Source: Deltaproteobacteria bacterium (GTDB taxonomy: Bacteria; Desulfobacterota; WTBG01). Taken from it: a stretch of 6,276 nucleotides of DNA. The stretch's first letter is position 1, and each line of letters opens with the position of its first letter. The stretch is from NCBI GenBank assembly GCA_013139225.1, contig WTBG01000039.1, forward strand, positions 1-6,276, read 5' to 3'. The notes beneath the pieces are model-generated. The model had not been told where the DNA came from. It saw only the letters and a program-made list of their open reading frames with translations, and did no database searches. Both the position numbers and the translations under genes were made by a program. This document shows positions 4,256-6,276 of the stretch, piece after piece.

Positions 4256-6276
4256 CTAGTTCACTTCTGAAACAAGTTCCCTAATGCGATTAAGACCTTT
4301 TTCCAATTTTCCCTGTTTTTCTTTTAAATCTCCAGCTTTAACTTTTTCCTTCTCAATAATATCCTCAGGAGCTTTTGCCAGAAAATCTTCATTTGAGAGT
4401 TTTCTGTTAACGCTATCCAGATCCTTCATCGTTTTACCAATCTCTTTTTTTAACCTCTTCTCCTCTTCCGCAAAATCTATAACTCCTTTAAGAGGTAAAA
4501 ATATCTCGACATCCTGGGCTACAGCCGTAGCAGCAGATTTTGGCTTTGTCACACTGTCAGATATAATTACGCTATCAGCTTTGCCTAAACTCTCAATATA
4601 CCCTTTGCAATCTTGGAGGATTTCAAGACTCTCATGATTTTTGGAAAAGAGAATTACTTCTACCATCTGAGAAGGAGGTACATTCATCTCCCATCGAACA
4701 TTACGTATATTATTAACCACATCAATAATCAAATCCATCTTTTTTTCAGCATCCCCATCAATTTTCTTAAGATCACATTCAGGATAAGGAGAAATCATAA
4801 TGCTCCCTTGAGTTGCTGGAAGTTTCTGCCATATCTCTTCAGTTATAAAAGGCATAATGGGATGCAGAAGTTGCAAAGAATTAGCAAGCACCCTGATCAT
4901 GGTGTGTTGAGTTGCCAACTTGGATTCATTATCATCCCTCTGATTCAAGACAGGCTTTATAAGTTCCAGATACCAATCACAAAACTCATGCCAGATGAAA
5001 TGATAGATTAAATGAGCCAGTTCATTAAACTTATAATCACGCAAAGTCTCTTCTACTTCTCTAATTAGCCGATGCAAACGGCTTACGATCCACTTGTCAA
5101 CCAGGGAAGAGGAGACTATACTGGAATCAATGTTATTAGCATTATAACCTTCCAAATTCATCAAGGCAAAGCGTGATGCATTCCAGATCTTATTAGCAAA
5201 ATTGCGATACCCCTTTATCCTTTCTTCTGCAAGACGGACGTCCCTTCCCTGAACAGCAAGTGCAGCCAAAGTAAAACGGAAGGCATCCGTTCCATACTGA
5301 TCCATAACAGTTAAGGGGTCAATAACATTCCCCTTGGATTTGCTCATCTTTTTGCCTTCTACATCTCGTACTATGGCATGGATATAGACTTCTTTAAAAG
5401 GAACCTCTCCCATAAACTTGAGCCCCATCATCATCATGCGAGCTACCCAGAAAAAGAGTATATCGAAGGCAGTAACTAACACAGAGGTAGGATAAAACAA
5501 TGAAAGCTCTTTCGTTTTATCTGGCCATCCTGACGTAGAGAAAGGCCACAAGGCAGAACTGAACCAGGTATCTAAAACATCTTCTTCCTGTTCTATGTTT
5601 TTACTCTGACAGTATACACACATATCGGGATCTTCACGAGCCACTGTGACTTTCCCACACTCTTTACAATTCCATGCAGGGATTTGGTGCCCCCACCAGA
5701 TCTGACGAGAAATACACCAATCGCGTATATTGCGCATCCACTCAAAATAGGTCTTCTCCCAGTTTTTCGGGACAATGGTAGTTTCCCCTTTCTCAACTGC
5801 TTCCAAAGCACGCTCTGCCAGTGGCTTAACTTTCACAAACCATTGCTTGGAAATGAAAGGCTCTACCACCGTTTTACAACGGTAGCAGTGACCGATCTGG
5901 TGGTTATAGTCTTCCACCTTTTTAACAAGTTCAATCTTTTTAAGGTCTTTAAGAATCTTATCACGACAGCGGAATCGATCCAACCCCTCATAAGGACCTG
6001 CCTGTCCATTCATGACACCATCATTATCAATCACCTTTATTCTTTCCAATCCATGGGTATTCCCTATCTCAAAGTCATTCGGATCATGTGCCGGAGTAAT
6101 TTTCAAGGCACCCGTTCCGAATTTCATATCCACATATTCATCAGCAATGATTGGGATCTCTCTATTTAAGATGGGGAGAATTGCTCTCTTCCCAATTAAT
6201 TTCTGATAACGCTTATCGTTGGGATTTACTGCCAGCGCTGTATCTCCCAACATGGTTTCTGGACGAGTGGTAGCAA
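4256..6276 (-). CDS. valS: Valine-tRNA ligase, partial (N-terminal part beyond the right edge)
   Basis: Valyl-tRNA synthetase charges tRNA-Val in the cytoplasm and edits mischarged threonine. The 672 visible codons are open through the window edge, so the gene continues; about 200 N-terminal residues, including the HIGH motif, are missing. Visible parts, in order: the editing-domain motif ATTRPETMLGDTALAV at the edge (6230-6274), GTGALKITPAHDPNDFEIG, a CxxC pair in GHCYRCKTVVEP, the ISRQIWWGHQIPAW segment, a four-cysteine ribbon (CKECG and CVYCQ, about 5605-5670), DVLDTWFSSALWPFS, the KMSKS signature at 5336-5350, the anticodon-binding helices (NKIWNASRF, WHEFCDWYLE, HPIMPFITEEIW), and a C-terminal tRNA-binding coiled coil from about 4440 to the stop (FAEEEKRLKKEI). 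The cysteine pairs suggest bound zinc. ATTRPET, KMSKS and the C-terminal arm distinguish ValRS from IleRS and LeuRS. It is the most upstream gene visible of the - strand run. Confidence 0.98.
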   Translation of the reverse strand, partial: ATTRPETMLGDTALAVNPNDKRYQKLIGKRAILPILNREIPIIADEYVDMKFGTGALKITPAHDPNDFEIGNTHGLERIKVIDNDGVMNGQAGPYEGLDRFRCRDKILKDLKKIELVKKVEDYNHQIGHCYRCKTVVEPFISKQWFVKVKPLAERALEAVEKGETTIVPKNWEKTYFEWMRNIRDWCISRQIWWGHQIPAWNCKECGKVTVAREDPDMCVYCQSKNIEQEEDVLDTWFSSALWPFSTSGWPDKTKELSLFYPTSVLVTAFDILFFWVARMMMMGLKFMGEVPFKEVYIHAIVRDVEGKKMSKSKGNVIDPLTVMDQYGTDAFRFTLAALAVQGRDVRLAEERIKGYRNFANKIWNASRFALMNLEGYNANNIDSSIVSSSLVDKWIVSRLHRLIREVEETLRDYKFNELAHLIYHFIWHEFCDWYLELIKPVLNQRDDNESKLATQHTMIRVLANSLQLLHPIMPFITEEIWQKLPATQGSIMISPYPECDLKKIDGDAEKKMDLIIDVVNNIRNVRWEMNVPPSQMVEVILFSKNHESLEILQDCKGYIESLGKADSVIISDSVTKPKSAATAVAQDVEIFLPLKGVIDFAEEEKRLKKEIGKTMKDLDSVNRKLSNEDFLAKAPEDIIEKEKVKAGDLKEKQGKLEKGLNRIRELVSEVN

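Noticed and set aside
4284..5011. Two overlapping + strand open frames (4284-4637 and 4613-5011)
   Set aside because: Both are antisense shadows of the valS C-terminal region; the serine/phenylalanine-rich translation of the first mirrors the charged coiled coil on the other strand.
5684..6169. 161-codon open frame on the + strand
   Set aside because: It lies entirely antisense to valS, whose motifs are unmistakable there; its predicted product has no recognisable domain and no ribosome-binding site was evident.

Overview
This is a 40%-GC-looking, densely coded bacterial chromosomal window of housekeeping genes. One gene (hisG) lies on the + strand. The other seven lie head to tail on the - strand and converge on hisG. 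I see no mobile-element gene, CRISPR array, RNA gene or obvious horizontally acquired system. The taxon cannot be fixed from these genes. The mix (long-form HisG with its own regulatory domain, type III pantothenate kinase, a ValRS with CxxC zinc pairs, a small DivIVA-domain protein beside YggT and a DUF167 protein, and a TM1112-like cupin) fits a deep-branching or deltaproteobacterial/Nitrospirota/Planctomycete-like lineage better than an enteric or classical Firmicute. That is inference.

Layout. hisG (ATP phosphoribosyltransferase, first step of histidine synthesis) occupies 38-910 and starts at TTG behind a strong ribosome-binding site. After a 31-base convergent gap the - strand genes, in order of transcription from the right edge, are: valS (valyl-tRNA synthetase, N-terminal part beyond the window), nadC (quinolinate phosphoribosyltransferase, NAD synthesis), coaX (type III pantothenate kinase, CoA synthesis), a YggT-family membrane protein, a DivIVA-domain coiled-coil protein, a DUF167/YggU-family protein, and a small single-domain cupin.

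The - strand genes are close together (gaps of about 36, 125, 15, 106, 8 and 69 bases with the starts chosen here) and probably form one or a few transcription units. Two gaps are long enough to hold extra structure. The nadC-coaX gap carries two adjacent imperfect palindromes that look like a dispersed extragenic repeat. The yggT-divIVA gap carries an 8-bp inverted repeat overlapping a three-copy heptamer.

Functionally, valS-nadC-coaX is a translation/cofactor block, and yggT-divIVA-DUF167 is a cell-envelope/division-associated block that in many bacteria follows yggS/proC. The joining of the two blocks through coaX is the main contextual point. Nothing here amounts to a new biological system; the observations worth a second look are modest.
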